Counted from the stretch's first letter, positions 24,380-37,877 are shown. The stretch: DNA of 64,000 bases from Diadema setosum (GCF_964275005.1 NC_092700.1:20937050-21001049); one strand, 5' to 3'. The notes: generated by a model not told the origin, from the sequence alone. Made by a program: numbers and translations.

Positions 24380-24496
24380 CTCTGCATGTGAGTCTCACAG
24401 TCATGTTTGAGAGACACTTAGTTGCTTGTGATAGACAATCCTGTACCCTTGCACTCCGACAACCTGTGCATCGATATAGCGGAAATGATTCGAAAA
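24380..24496 (-). CDS. Gene A exon: SRCR domain, second half
   Basis: A 117-bp phase 1-1 exon (39 codons) between acceptor AAACAG and donor AGAG|GTGAGA. Joined to the preceding exon it reads YRCTGCRSARVQDC, then TKC and VRLTCRG, supplying SRCR cysteines 5, 6, 7 and 8 in the usual spacing, plus one extra cysteine in CTGC. Together the two exons give about 111 residues, the normal SRCR length. It is short and was found by searching for the missing C-terminal SRCR cysteines; frame and phase agree exactly with both neighbours. A reading frame on the opposite strand here (24355-24729) is judged to be chance. Confidence 0.87.
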
Positions 24497-24747
24497 CTGT
24501 TTATCAAAAACTTATCAAGCATTATCTGCGGTACGAAGAAACGTTTGCCATGCCTCTGAAACTTCCAGAGGATCTGGAGTTTGTGGGAAAAACAAAATAT
24601 ATTCTAGGTAATGATATATATCGCATTGATTTCGTAATTCGTAATATGAGTATTCCTAAATGTGTGAGTGTACTTACTCATTTGTCAAGTTATATTTCCA
24701 TTTCAGGAAATACAGATAAAACATATTGATATGTGCATTGCATTTAC

Positions 24748-24963
24748 CTGTAGAATATGAAAGCAATTGAGTCTTGTTTGATGTTCCTATTCTTGACATT
24801 ATATGAGGCGAATAATATTTTACCGCCGGGAAGCCGAGCTCTCTGCAGACTAAATCAGCAGCTAAAAGATTGAAGCCTTCATAGCACACAAATCTGTCTG
24901 AGTCCAGGCCCACTAAGCCCTCAATGGGAGAGGGTCCTCCAGCCAGTTGTACTGGTGATATTT
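24748..24963 (-). CDS. Gene A exon: SRCR domain, first half
   Basis: A 216-bp phase 1-1 exon (72 codons) after acceptor TTTCAAG, ending ACAG|GTAAAT. It opens with ISPVQLAGGPSPIEGLVGL, the classic SRCR start (V-x-L-x-GG), followed by RFVCYEGFN and ADLVCRELGFP, matching the positions of conserved SRCR cysteines 2 and 3. The usual WGTVCDDGW is replaced by RFVCYEGFN, so the two tryptophans are missing. Group A SRCR domains are commonly split between two exons, and the second half is found at 24380-24496. Known SRCR domains mediate extracellular protein or ligand binding; the ligand here is unknown. Confidence 0.9.
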
Positions 24964-25388
24964 CTTGAAATCAAAATGAGTATGCATTTCTAAACATGAA
25001 TGTTTGATTTGTTGAGCTTTAATATTGAAACATTTGATGTAATAATGATATAAACACTACATCATTTCAATTACAATAGTCCGTAGGTCAAGTAACACGT
25101 AGGCCTAATACGAGAACTGACAGCTCGTCTTCATTCAAATTACAGAGGATAACTATTGTTGTTTATGAAAAAAACTTGAGTTTTTTTATGTGTATCACAC
25201 AAACCATTGTCATCAGCGCTAAATTCGTTTGTATGCTGAATCCTTCAATTGTAAACAGCGCTAATTCAACTGCACAAAAATGACGAAAATTCAGTATTTT
25301 GTTGAAGTGTAGAACATGATGTTATTCCTGAGTGAATAATGAGAAAAAGAATCCTTTCACTATATACCGAAATACCCACAAACAAGGT

Positions 25389-25448
25389 AAAACAAAGTGG
25401 TCCTAATAAAAAGATGGGACCCACCTCTTCTTATTGGGACCACTTTGT
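25389..25448. repeat. Short inverted repeat in a gene A intron
   Basis: ACAAAGTGGTCCTAATAA is mirrored by TTATTGGGACCACTTTGT, followed by a T-run and G-run. Probably a small MITE remnant. Confidence 0.75.
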
Positions 25449-25762
25449 TGTTGTTTTTTTTTTTTTTGGGGGGGGGGGTATCTCAGTCATTTCAAAGCCA
25501 GTTTTCATTTTTATTAACTAGTATTTTCTCTTAGAATCGTACGTACACCTGCTAAAATATTCCATAGTTTTTAACTATTTCGCAAAACGTTAAAACATAA
25601 GTTCCCATCTCAACTAAAAGTAAGTAGGGTTACCTTATTTTTTTCTCAGAAAAAAATAAGATTAAAATGTCCTACAACGCGTTGTTCAGGGAAAATGATG
25701 TAAAAAGTATATGGAAACTGTCATATTCATTGTCTACAGAGGTATAAAGCAATGATATTCAC

Positions 25763-26071
25763 CTTCGTAACACCGTACGTTTATCATGAAATTCGCTACA
25801 TTTATGCTCCCATATACACGCACTTTCGTCTGATGTGTCAGTGATAAAACGGACGACATCACGTTGTGCCCCACAACAATAGTCTGAAATGCTCTGTTAG
25901 ATGTTAAATCTTCTATATAAGAAGCCATCCATGCGGTGTTGATAGACTGGATTTTAATGAGGAGTCGCCGTCCTGAAGGTGCCTGCATAACCCAACTACT
26001 GTTGGCGATGCATGCTCTATCACACGATATGTTGAGGTCTAGTGGCTTTTCCGAGTATTTGAGAGTCAAAT
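25763..26071 (-). CDS. Gene A exon: CUB-like extracellular domain
   Basis: A 309-bp phase 1-1 exon (103 codons). The acceptor is a pyrimidine-rich stretch ending CTGCAG at 26072, and the donor is G|GTGAAT at 25762. The product has a beta-rich CUB-like pattern: two close cysteines (SCDRACIANSSW), a hydrophobic strand (RRLLIKIQSIN), a near-terminal VRVYGS segment and a final RCYEG. It lacks the usual CGG start and the central C-x-Y-D, so it is a divergent CUB domain. It is the most N-terminal gene A exon I could identify. Another beta-sandwich family is possible; CUB is the best fit because CUB commonly occurs beside SRCR and CCP modules. Confidence 0.72.
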
Positions 26072-26668
26072 CTGCAGACGCAAAAGGAACGTGCGCACAT
26101 CAGGGATAATTGGAAGTAAACGTTCAATCTATTTAGTATTGCGTGAAAAGAGAATTACATTCCAACATAATTGAGCATTTATAACTGGAAAGTGTTTTGC
26201 AGTTCACAATTGTACGAATAAATTATTGTTGTTACAACATTTACTGACATTTCTTCTTTTTAATGAAATCTATTTACTCTGCAGCGTTCCAGGGCTAAAT
26301 AGGGGTATTGAAGAGTACTACGAAACAAAAGTGTTAACAAAGGCATAATTTAACGTTTGCACATGAAACAAAAACCAAGCTTTAGGTGCTTCAAAATAGT
26401 TCCAAAATGTGGTTCACGGATAGAAATATCCAATGTAAAAATTAGAATCAGTACAATTAATGTTAAGAATGGTTCAGTTCATAAAATGTGAACAATAGTT
26501 ATAATCAAAAATGTTTCTAAACGAAACTGTCAACAATTCAGCCATGGCTTATTGAGAAAAATAGTCATATCTCATAATATTTTTTAAGCTTTATTGCGAA
26601 ATGTTTACGTAGTAGGGTGTTTTTGTGACACAGTTGAACTATCATACTGTATATGCATCAATGTGATA
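26072..26668. other. Region upstream of the gene A CUB exon
   Basis: AT-rich intron sequence. The phase-1 partner exon (expected signal peptide) was not recognised here or further upstream. Confidence 0.45.
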
Positions 26669-27176
26669 TCTCGAACATTCATTTAAAAAAAAAACAGTGT
26701 TTTTTTCTTCTTGAAGTATAGTGTGTTTTGGTATTACTTAGAGTCCTCCTTTCATTTCATAAAACCTCTCTACAGTGGACACACTCTTCAATTTCAACTC
26801 AAATAACTTTAGAAAGGATGGGACTACTGCTTTGAATTTTGGCATTAATCATGGACAGAATGTTAATAAATCTTGCTCAATTTCAGCTTAATCTGATAAT
26901 CTCTTCATTGGTGTTGCTCCGATGGTTTACATCCTGTTTTTGTTTGTTTTATTTGTGTGTGTGTGTGTGTGTCGCATTCATCGTACAGCTTTTTTACGGT
27001 TTGGTAAAGATAAAGTGAGTGTGTGCTTTCTTTTCAGTATTTATATAGGTCAGTAGAGTCCATTTGAATTGAGTAATACATAATTTTAAAGCTTATAGAG
27101 TCTGCTCTTTCAGAATATGCTCTTATCTAAAAATCCATGTCTGGTGACTTGTTGTTGGTTTTGTGATGCAGGGTCA
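26669..27176. mobile_element. GTGACC-type transposon, copy 3, 5'-truncated
   Basis: Matches the interior and right end of copy 1 (CACACTCTTCAATTTCAACTC, then CCATGTCTGGTGACTTG, ending GATGCAGGGTCA) but lacks the left terminal repeat. Confidence 0.8.
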
Positions 27177-28571
27177 AATTATACTTCGTCTAATGACATG
27201 GAGTTTTTAGTAATTCAATGATAAGGCTGCCCGCCCACCCCCATGTTATCAAATTTCCAATTCTATCGTTCTTGTCAATGCTTGTACAACTTCCCAAGTA
27301 TTATACCCCCTGACGTTCCAATTAATGTGAATACACAACTTTATTCTTAAATAACACAAAACCTCAAGTGAAAACTATTGCACTCGGACAAAATTCTTAA
27401 GCCCTTATGGAATATCAACGTCGCACATATTAAATATTTCACGTAGAGGTGACAACAGATCTATTTGAAGATTAGCTGCTGATGTAATCTAATAAATCTC
27501 TGTTTGGGTTTTTATAGATTATTGAAAACAGGGTCGTTGTTAAATGAAAACAAGAGATTATTAAGCAGAGGGGTGAAGGGGTATGAATGCTCTTCAGTTT
27601 CTCTCCCTCTGTTCTATTCTGTTTAAATGACCTTTGTAAGATTACAATTGCTAATTTCAACAAACATGTCGGGGGGGGGGGGGGTACGAACCAGCGGGAA
27701 TTGAACCTATCATCTACTGCTATCGGGGCAGCGATACAGGGCATCCCTTGTTGCCGCAGTGATACAAAGAACTTGGAACAAAATTGATACCCCATAAAGC
27801 TCCGAAATTTCGACATTGTTATGCTAAGTACAGTCTAAGGAGGGCAAAGCATATTAAGTGTAAGCAAGAGATTATGAAACAGAGGGATGAGGATATGGGA
27901 TGATGTTTGTTAGAATTTGGATTAACAGTTGCGATCTTACAAATTTCATTCGTACAGTGGGAGACAAATAGAAGAAAACTCATACCCCATATTGGGTAGT
28001 TGTTATTTTCTATTGTTTTGGCAACGTCCTAATTCATTAATGCATAACTCCTCCTTCTTATAAGATGTCTGCTGAGTTTTTACAATATAGAATCGGTTGA
28101 TGTATGGTAACTATGCAGTTCAATTCATTTCGTTTTGCTTATGATTATTCAAGAAGAAATAAAAAAAAACAATTTCATTATTTTGTTTCATTTTGAATTT
28201 GTCTGAAACCACCATTCGCTTTGATACCACTCAAATCATACTTGTGGACATGGACTGACTGACTGATGCTTCACTTAAAGGACAATTTCACCTTAATACA
28301 CTTGTGATTTAGTGAATGAAGCAATATCAGTAGTATCAGAAGACATCACTGAAAGCTTGACAAAAATTGGATAATCCCTTCAAGCTTAAAAATCGTTAAA
28401 GTTTCTGTGCAGTGTCACTGCTGGATGAGAAGACAATACCACAGATTACGATGTCAAGTGCGTAAAACAAAATGAGGAAAATATCAAGAGATTTCCACAA
28501 CATTTATTTTTTTGAAAGAAAATCAAACTTTGAGAAAAATATACATTCCCTATTGTTGCTAATGTATGTTA
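27177..28571. other. Intergenic, one tRNA-like relic
   Basis: At about 27690-27770 the minus strand shows GGTTCAATTCCCGC (B-box-like) preceded by a GATAGCAGTAGATGATA arm, a decayed tRNA-like sequence beside a G-run (27671-27684). The rest holds AT-rich repeats without a recognised gene. Confidence 0.4.
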
Positions 28572-28663
28572 TTAACCCGTTGAGGACGAGTCCCGAGTAT
28601 ACTCGGGCAGGCGTCTATGGGAAATGCGTGTTGTAGCAAAATTAGTCCTCCTCAACGGGTTAA
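28572..28663. mobile_element. 92-bp MITE with TTAA ends
   Basis: TTAACCCGTTGAGGACGA at the left and TCCTCAACGGGTTAA at the right are inverted repeats, with an inner CCCGAGTATACTCGGG palindrome. The TTAA ends suggest a piggyBac-type target preference (inference). Confidence 0.9.
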
Positions 28664-28700
28664 GGAGAATATTATTATTATTTTGTATTGTTTAGTTCGT

Positions 28701-28995
28701 TAAAGGGGATGGCTAGTAATTGATCAGTAGTGGGAATCAGGGGGAATGCTGGGGGATGACTGTTGCAATCCTTGTCGGATTTATTTCGGAATACATTTTA
28801 TATCTATTCTTGTGTGATCGTTAACAAACGCCTAGACACTGTACAGGCATGCTAACCTGGAAACATTGATCTGCACATTACTTGAATATGAGACCATTCT
28901 GAAGCAAATATTTTTCACACAACAAAGATTGGAACAATCATCCCCCTGCATTCCCACTGCATGTTTCCCCTGATCAGTAACCAGCCATGCCCTTT
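28701..28995. mobile_element. 295-bp inverted-repeat element
   Basis: TAAAGGGGATGGCTAGTAAT at the left corresponds to an imperfect inverted repeat at the right, ending GGTAACCAGCCATGCCCTTTA-like sequence. Inner matches include GGGAATGC(T/A)GGGGGATGA. The arms are about 65 bp. Confidence 0.75.
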
Positions 28996-31575
28996 AAAAA
29001 GATTATTCATTTCTCCTAGAACCCCCACTAGTACACATAATCAATATTTTTGCAATAAAGCCTATGATATAAGAACTCACTAAAATTGCAAAAGTAATTC
29101 CCATCCATTAAACAAAAACAAAAACTATTGCGCAATATCCCTTCTTCAGAGAAATACTTGACACCGGTCACTGTTCAAGCGCACGTCAGATCTGATTTGT
29201 GATAGTGGAGATAAATCGAAGACAGTGTTAAAGAATAAACAAAAACAAAACAAAACAAAAAACTTAATAGATAGGCATTCAGCGAATTATTATTGAGATA
29301 TTTTCCTATCTTATTTCAAAATTAAAGGGAAAGATATAACTAGATTCTCTCAATGCTTTGCTTACAACATGAATCATCAGGCTGCCAAGTATGAGTGGTT
29401 GGGTGTGGTGACATCTCTCAGGTCGTTTTCACACGTATCGAGACTGTGTAATCACGATTGAATCGTGTCACAACGGGAGAACCTTTACGGCCACAACTTG
29501 CACCTATCAGTCCAGAAAGGAGCACCTTCAAAGGTGCACACTGGTCTGAACGGTGCAAAGTTCCCCGTAATGGTGCTTCCAGTGTGACACTGGTAAAGGT
29601 GCAAGGTTGAATCGGTTTTTTCCTAAAGTGTTAACGGAATTAAATCTGACATCTTTATACATTAGAAAGCGACGAGATTTAAAGTACTCGTAATTAAACT
29701 TTTAAAAGACAAAAATAGCGATGGAATAGGGAAGGTCGTTCATGAACAGTGGCGGTAAGTTGTTGAGAGCTTTTTGTGCGATTGAATAATTTCTGCCAAT
29801 GGTCAGACACCACTATATTTTACATATGTACATCTGTAGTATGCAGATCTGTGATATTTTAAGGTTCAAGTGAGACTCATGATAATTTTGCCCATGTTCA
29901 TTTCGTGATATACCAAAGGCTTGACTGCACGTGATAACCTGGTAAAGTGAAACTATTTGGCTAGTCTTTGCTTGTATACGTAAATTAATCAAATAACGAG
30001 CTGAACTATGTGATTTCATTGGATTCCTAAACGTTTCAACAATGAATAGGCTGGATCTGAAATAACCACTTGAGAATGTCAATCATCCGTTTTATTTGAA
30101 CAAACGAAATGTACATGCAGCGAGAATACAATCCACGTACTTTCGAATCTGTTGAAAGATACAAAATAGTATCCTGTGTCTGTTTGTTTCGTTCAAGCTA
30201 TGATTGAACGAGAGTCTGTATTCTTCACAAACATCGTTCGAGGATCCATTATTAAGCATACAAAAGTGTCAAAAGCTTTTTGTTTCGAAGACGGTCTTTA
30301 ACCACCATCACTGTCTCTTTCAAACGTACCATACTAAAGTTGATTTCTTTTGCTTATACTGGTTAGCGACAAAGGTTAGGGTTACGTTTTCTAGTACTAC
30401 AGTTTGGGTTAGGGATATGAGGAGGTTCAGAGTCAGGATTAGGGTTAGGGTCAGGGTCTGGGGAAATTGCCTATATATAGGACGTAATTGCCCCATAGAC
30501 ACATCTTAATGAAATATGATTTAGAATATTTCGAACAATGAGAGCGAGCGTAAATAAATTCAACTGATTTAAAAGAAAGTAAACACTTTTCAAAGTTCAT
30601 ATTTCTCAAAGGATATCTGGATAAAACAGAATGTGTCCTATGTAGTATAAAGGGTATGCCCGAATCTAATTGACTAAGTTAATACAGAGAGAGACTTTAC
30701 ACAAAATGAGTTAACGCATATGTTTGTTTGTTTGTTTGCTTTTTGTCCAAGGCACAATTTAGAGTAAAAATTGCAGAAATTGACATTTTGTCATTCATTT
30801 GAAAATACCCTTCAAGAGAGCAAAGATATCAAAATACCAATTATTTAATTCAATGAGAGACATGAATTGAAGAACAAATACAAGTTTTCGTTCTCTTCAT
30901 TTCTTCCAGAGTATTTATGTTTCCATAACAAAAACAGAATGGGAAACTATACAGGGGGGAGATGAGAATTTATTGTCAACTCCATCTTCTAATGTCTTAG
31001 AAGTAAGACGCAAAGGTTGTAAAATGGACAGAATTTCTTTATTTCTTTTTTTTTTTTGAATTCAATAATTCATGAGGAAAAATTCAAGAACAAAATATTG
31101 TTCTCAATTTTACAAATTTGAAATAACATAATTTCTACTATTTTTGGCAAGATTGCTTCTCTAATGGCATTTGAATTTGAATTTGAGACAAGATAACTCG
31201 TTTTCTTTTATTATTTCTTGCCTTTTTATCTTTAGGGTCTACAATGATATCACCATCATACGTTTATATTTGCAAATGAATTCGTGTTAAATCTATCTTT
31301 TGTTCTCCTTGATTATGGAAGAGCACTTACATGTATGACAACTTCATTTTTGCAATTTTTACTTTTATGCCTTGGAAGAGAAAAACAAGACTTGTCCACT
31401 CATGCGTAAAATGTCCCTTTTTATGGACCTACCTATTGATAGCCAATAAAATCGCCTTTAACATGGAATACAAAACATTACTATTTAGCTAAATATTCTA
31501 TGAGAAACAGGAATTTGAAAAAGTGTTTACTTTAGTTCTTAATTTTTGCAGAGTGTATATAATATATATATATAT
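28996..31575. other. Intergenic, no recognised gene
   Basis: AT-rich. Two small items are noted: an imperfect telomere-like tract at 30375-30463, and a segment near 29810-30080 whose minus-strand frame includes SQAFGISRNEHGQ but has no recognised domain. Confidence 0.45.
30375..30463 (+). repeat. Degenerate interstitial telomere-like tract
   Basis: Contains GGTTAGGGTTACG, TTGGGTTAGGGAT, ATTAGGGTTAGGGTCAGGG and similar, imperfect TTAGGG-related repeats. Confidence 0.6.
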
Positions 31576-33868
31576 ATGGGTGAAAACGTTGAACGATGTA
31601 CAATTGGGCAAATCAGGGGTCAAAATTAAAACATGTGACTCACTGCTATAAATATATCTCAGTGAAATGTCATTGATGTCAGCTTTCTTGCAAACCCGAT
31701 TATACTGCGATATTTCCAAGGGTGTTGTTTTTATTCAAGGTTGAATAGAACTGTGACATATTGGCGAACGTCTCTGACAAAAATAATCACTGTTCTAGTA
31801 AAAATTCAAAAAAAGATTAAAAAAAGACTAAATGAAGATATTTTCATCTGGTTTATCTGTTTGAAGACTGTGTTAATTTGTTCCTAAAATATTGCTTACC
31901 TCCTGTGAAGTTTTCAAAAGCGAATACACACGGAAGTTTAAGAAAAAGTGGACTTTTTGTCATTTAAGCAAAGATTTTCATATTCTTATCTTCACTTTCA
32001 TCTCATTTGAACAAAACATATAGCAGGGGTCTCATTTGTTTACATGTTAATGCTCAGTAGATAATAATAATCAATCTATTGCATTTCGTTTGATCAAATC
32101 ACCATAAAAGCCCTCTACAGATGCTGAAAGTAAGCCATGTTTTGATCAGAGACGTTCAGGTTTCACTCATAGACGTTCCTCAAACATAGGCAATAAAAAA
32201 CGATGTCCATTGATCCATTATTAACAGTTTTGTGAACCAACAACATTATTCAGTTATTAAAAACATGTCAATCTTTTGTCAACAATTCAGAACGGTAATT
32301 TCAATTTGAATCATTTTTCATACTAACCGGTTGTAACTACAAACCTCTAATTGTAAGAGGAATTTCGATTTTTACACCAAAAATCAAGTACAAACCTGTT
32401 CTTGTTATATTATTCAGATCTTATAACACTTTTGAATGACAGACAACAAAATTACATGAAATACTTGCAATTTCGACCACTTTACCTAATAACTAGTTTA
32501 TATCAGAGACATTTTCTTTTCCATCAGGGACGTTACGGCTGTAAGTTATCACTAGAATTAAACATCAAAATCCATATTTTAAAAGATACTCCTATCAAAC
32601 ATAACATTCAGCATTCATTGAGAAATTATTAACAGGTACCTAGGCTTATATGTCAAGAATTGTTTTGTTTATGAAGACCACTACTTTGTATTTCATCTTC
32701 CGGTTTATACACAGGTGTGCCCGCACGCTATCAATAATATCTTTGCTTTGAAATGTATTTCAAATCTATAACAAAGGTAAACATGAATTTACTAATACTA
32801 ATTTAATTCGACCACTATGCCTAAAATATGATTGTCTGTGTATGTCAGGCCAATTCTGATTTTTATCAAGGACCGTATCTGGGCCACTAATGATGTCTTC
32901 TCAGAAAGCTGTACTTAACCTTTACTCATCCTAGAAGCATCAAAAAGTAATGCGCTTTTTTGTATGGTATGACAGATATAAATTGTAAACAATGTAATGC
33001 AGTTGCCACAACACCAAACACATAAGAATATCAACCGTGTGATATAGCAACTATTTGTTGACCAAAAGTTAACTGAAAACCTATTTCAAGAGGTTGACAA
33101 TGAAAACATTTCACCTGTCACATCGGTATGGGATTATTAAGCTTTCTTCATTCTACCCAAAGGCGATACATAAGTAGTGTTGTAGAGGAAACTAAGTAAG
33201 GGACATTGTTGATAGACGTTTTTCTTCTATTTTTTGTTTCATCACAGACATTCGTACTTTTCCTTTTCTCGTGTACTTGGCTTGCAAACCTAGAAAATAT
33301 CACTAGAATATCTCGCCTTACTTCAAAAGGAAAAAGCTTCATTAAAGGGGAAATTCAGCCCAAATATAAGTTAGTCGCTGATAAGAAAGAATACAATTTT
33401 ACGGGCTCAACAAAAAATAAGTAAGTTATGACATTATGAATTTTTTCAGAAAACAGTTTTTGAATGGTCATTAGGAACCTGCAAATGGCAAAGTGAGCAT
33501 ATCATCCCCCTCACAACTTGCCATAACGTTTGTACATAAACATTAAATTTTGAAATTTCCAGTTTTTCATTCAAACATGATTAGGCCCTAGGCTTAAATC
33601 CGGGTATACCTAACTGATCACTATTCTGAAGGTAATCAACCAGGAATAGCATCATGTTTCAGATTTCAAAGACAGAAACATTAATTTTTCGTTATTTTTT
33701 TTTTCTAAATGATCAATGGAAAATTGAGGGTTATGACCAAAGACGCTTAACTAATAAGACATGAAAGTGCGCGCTAATCCTGTACAAAACAAATGGACAG
33801 CGCGCGGTCCTCAAGCGTATAAGCACATCACCTGAGACGCGCTGCCTTGACGCTTGACAAACAACAAG

Positions 33869-33886
33869 GATATTATAATAATAATA

Positions 33887-33930
<44 letters not shown>

Positions 33931-34034
33931 TATAATAATAATTATTATTATTATTATTATTATATATTATATTATAATAATAATTATTATTATAATATAT
34001 TATATAATAATAATAATAATTATTATTATTATTT
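33869..34034 (+). repeat. (TAA)n/(TTA)n microsatellite
   Basis: About 165 bp of AAT and ATT trinucleotide repeats directly upstream of the LINE fragment. Confidence 0.95.
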
Positions 34035-34603
34035 TGTATAATGAAAATGTATATCAGTGTTTGTGGCTGAAAAAAATAAAAACTACCATTGATATGTTGG
34101 GAATGTCAGATTTGTGGTTTAAATGCGAAACGACAAATAGTACTTGGATAAAATGTTCAATTGATCAACGTTTGAAAGATTGTTTGTCTCAAAACTGGTA
34201 CTCTGCTATGTATAATAATCCTCAATGCATTAACTACAGAATCTTTAAAAAGTCTCTTCAATTAGAAAAAATTATTATTGATCTTCCTAAAAAATATCGA
34301 ATACGTTTTTGTAGATTCCGCTGCCAAAATCATCGTCTTCCTATAGTTACAGGGAGATTATATTATGACAATGTTAAGAGAAGTAAAAGAGCATGCAATC
34401 TTTGTCAATTACAACTAATTGGAGATGAATTCCATTATTTGTTTGTTTGTCCGGCTTTTTCCACGGAGAGAAAATTGTATCTAGACAGCAACTTCACAAA
34501 AAGGCCAAATACTTTCAAAATGGAAAAATTATTTAATACAACCAACTTAGGCACACTTTTAAATCTGGCTAAATATTGCAATACCATAATGCTTCGTTTT
34601 TAA
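34035..34603 (+). pseudogene. LINE (non-LTR retrotransposon) ORF2 C-terminal fragment
   Basis: An open frame of about 190 codons ending in TAA. It carries the C-terminal pattern of many animal non-LTR reverse-transcriptase proteins: IRFCRFRCQNHRLPIVTGRL, then RACNLCQLQLIGDEFHYLFV followed by CPAF, a CxxC...H...C zinc-finger-like end. The catalytic reverse-transcriptase and endonuclease regions are absent, so this is a typical 5'-truncated insertion. It lies within the 6.3 kb inverted-repeat element. Family (for example CR1- or RTE-like) is uncertain. Confidence 0.8.
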
Positions 34604-35205
34604 TCTTCTTTAGTCATGTAATTAATCAAAATAGTTTGACTAATCATCAAGCAATTGTAATTTGTAATACTTTGTAATACTTTGTCGTGTATATATTGTA
34701 TAAAATTTTACAATTATTGTTATTTTTTGTTTTCTGTTGCTGCTGGTGCCCTGTTACGCATCATTGTTTTACTGTTAAAGTTCACCTTTAGATGTATTGA
34801 TATGCCAAATAATTTCACATTATTTCTTATCTAAGGTTATACAAATTGATTTTCGATATACATAATTTTTTCCTCTATGTGTAAATATGTTTTATACTTC
34901 AGTGTAAATATGTTTCATCGTATTACTGTGTAAATTAGTTTCAAACTGGATTAAATGTAAATATGTGTAATAGTGTAAAAGTGTTTAAAAAGAAAAATCT
35001 GCATCAAAGTGTAAATATGTTTCATGTTAATAATTATGTTGAAATTGCGTTCTCCAATACCCTAATGGGGTGACATGAGAATAAAATTACTGTCATTACT
35101 GTCATTACAGCATCGGCTTCAGGGACAGCGCGTCTCAGGTGATGTGTGTCTTTGCCTGAGACGCGCTGTCTTTGAAGATGTTGTTGTTTATCAAGCGTCT
35201 TTGAT

Positions 35206-37877
35206 TGTGGGATCACGTTGTTGCCAAATTTTTACCTCCACGAAATAATCCTTATTACTCTAAAATCTCGTTCTTCAAAATAATCTCCTTAATCGAAAAA
35301 AAGCTACGACTATAATTTTTAAATCTTTTTAAGATAATAAAGATACCACTACCTTTGGAAATGAATGATGTTCCTAGGTGTACTGAGTTTGTACTTAGCT
35401 CTCTTTTGTATCGTCATGTAGGGTAGCCATTTTGTGTCCATTGTTATAGCGCGCCTTCGTATCTTATTATCTCTACTATCTTTGGTTATGACATGGTTAT
35501 CTCACTCATTTGCATATTCTTATCCACTGTACGAGAACTTGTTTCCAGAAATTAGCGAAACTTCAAAAAGGCACTTGATTAAGGGTGCAATTGATCACAA
35601 TTAAGGGGGCAAGTGTGCACCGCAGGTGTGCTGCTATTGTTTCAAATTGAGTGCAAATTTTAACCTTTATTTCTCAGTGTGTAAACCTGTAATTTTACAG
35701 GTTCAAAAGCAAATGTTGTGATGTGCATTAAAAACAGAGTCCGCATTATACATTAAACTGAATTTCTCCTCCACTTGGTTTCCAATATCCTTAATCAGTG
35801 CATGGTACTGACTTCGTCGCTTGCTACCTGGAACCAGGGTTGGGATAGTCATTATTTTGTAAACAGATGGCACCTCGAAGAACTCCGTCCAGTCTTGCCA
35901 GTACCACGGCCGTGGTCTGGAACTTATAGGCTACATGAAAATGACTTAACCTAAAGATCCTGAACAGGAAGAAATTCTAATATTCGGAGCATTTAAAATC
36001 CATCCGGTCTACCCATCTTGCTGTAAGAAAAAAAAAATAGAGTTGAAATGATAGTGAAACTAGCTTACCATGCGCTGGAAGAACAATGTTCGAACAATTG
36101 AACGTCTCTGATCAAAATTATAAAATCAACATTGCTTTTAGATTGCGCAAATTATCTAGAACAATGTATGTACACGAGGGCCATCTACTGTGGAATAATG
36201 AAAGATCTACTTCTAACTGTATTAGTTGAAAATATGTAAAACGTCCCGTGTAACGTCTCTGACGTAAACATCTTTGCTTATCAGAATTTAATGGGTTTGA
36301 TTTTTATAAGATATTGGCATTATATTTGGATTGAGGAACCTAAGTGCTACAAACGTAGGCTTCAGTTCGCCATGATGGGTCATCAATATTGGTTTGAGAA
36401 CAGATCCTATTTGTTCAGAGAACGTCCCTGACCTAAACCTGTTTTTCTTACATTTCTGTTTCTCTAAAAAAAAAAAAATACGTACACTCAAGTGACTACT
36501 GCATGATAATCTTAGACTATTGACCTATTACTATTCATAAAACATAGTTTCTGTCCTGGCAATGTGTTTACACTTGCTCAATCAACAGAAAACCTTAAAT
36601 GTGAAACTTTTTTTCATATTTTCAACATCTTTCAGGAAGCTTCAATTTTCTTAATATTACAACACGCCTGTGTAAACTTTGTTCTACTTGTTCCTACTAC
36701 ACTAACCATAACCATCCAGAGCTAATTTTACTTTAATGTTCTCATAATTTTTATAGTGGATGTCTTTATTTCATGAAACAGTAATTATCAGAGACGTTTT
36801 TCATTTTGCTCAGAGACGTTCGGTCTTTGGTATTTTTGCAGATTCTTACATATTTACTGTCTATCCTTTTTTAACTTACCTCTAATCCAGAGATTAAAAT
36901 ACATAATTTCACAAATGATACTGATTGGCATATCTACGGAATAAAAGCTCTTATAAATCGGCACAAACACCAGGAAAGTTTTTGTTATTACGCACATTTT
37001 CAGGATTTGTGGGCATTTCCGTCATTGGACTGTGCTGACTCTATTCCAGGACGGCACGTCATTGCGTAAAATAAGCACGCAAATAAAGTATCATGCAGTG
37101 CGTAAGTGTCAAATGAGGGAATATCTCTTCAGAGATTTTCAGTCAGGGACATTCGTTTTGATCAGAGACATTCGCCAATTCAGGTTTTCAACCAGAACTC
37201 ATTTTTGTGGACAGTATGTTACTGAATTTGCCAATCATCATAGTTGCCTGGCTCACATTGACATACTGATCACCAGCTTTTATCTCAAGCATAACCCACT
37301 TTCATTAATAACACCATTAACCACTTGAACATCTCTGATGGTTATTCAGTATAATTTTCTTTTATGAGCCACCACTCGATTATTTCATACGGCTCTCACA
37401 CAAATTTTTATGGAATGGTAGTATGGATAAGACGCTAACTAAATATGGCCATACATGTTTTCATATTAATCCTGAATTTTTTGCGTCAATGCAAAGATAA
37501 TTCATTCAGACACGTTCTTTTTCAGACATAAGTGAATTCAACATTTCCTGATAAAATAAATAACACACACCTTCATGGCAGAAGTATTTGATTTAATAGT
37601 TGAAGTGTGTGGGCTTACTCACAAGGAAAAACTAAGCTGTAGAATTGGGTTAGAACAAAAATTGCATGATTGTGTGATTTTTTCGTAAAATGTGCATTTT
37701 TGGCAAATTTTTCAGCTTTAAAGCATTACATTTTTCTGGAAATGCTGTAACAACAGTACAAAGTATATATTTTCTGAAATTCACAACCCTCCCCTACCAA
37801 ATGATACCTAAAACTATGAAAAACACCCCCAGGTCACAATTTTACAGGGGTTTGAATATCGCAAAGCCCGAAAATGG
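35206..37877. other. Right part of the 6.3 kb element, no gene
   Basis: AT-rich. Notable content is the recurrent CAGAGACGTT-like motifs near 36100, 36250, 36419, 36787, 36809, 37142, 37161 and 37330. Around 35490-35580 there is another dispersed repeat (CTCACTCATTTGCATATTC) also seen near 17880-17925 in inverted form. Confidence 0.5.

Larger units (their letters stand above)
33738..35205. repeat. Inverted repeats flanking the LINE fragment
   Basis: The left arm (CACATCACCTGAGACGCGCTG, then GACGCTTGACAAACAACAA) is matched inverted at 35110-35205 (CAGCGCGTCTCAGGTGATG, then TTGTTGTTTATCAAGCGTC). An outer CCAAAGACGCTT / AAGCGTCTTTG pair also fits. This looks like a fold-back element into which the LINE fragment and trinucleotide repeats were inserted. 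Confidence 0.7.

Noticed and set aside
24355..24729. 124-codon plus-strand frame
   Set aside because: It lies opposite the second SRCR exon of gene A, where the cysteine pattern, splice sites and phase clearly favour the minus strand.
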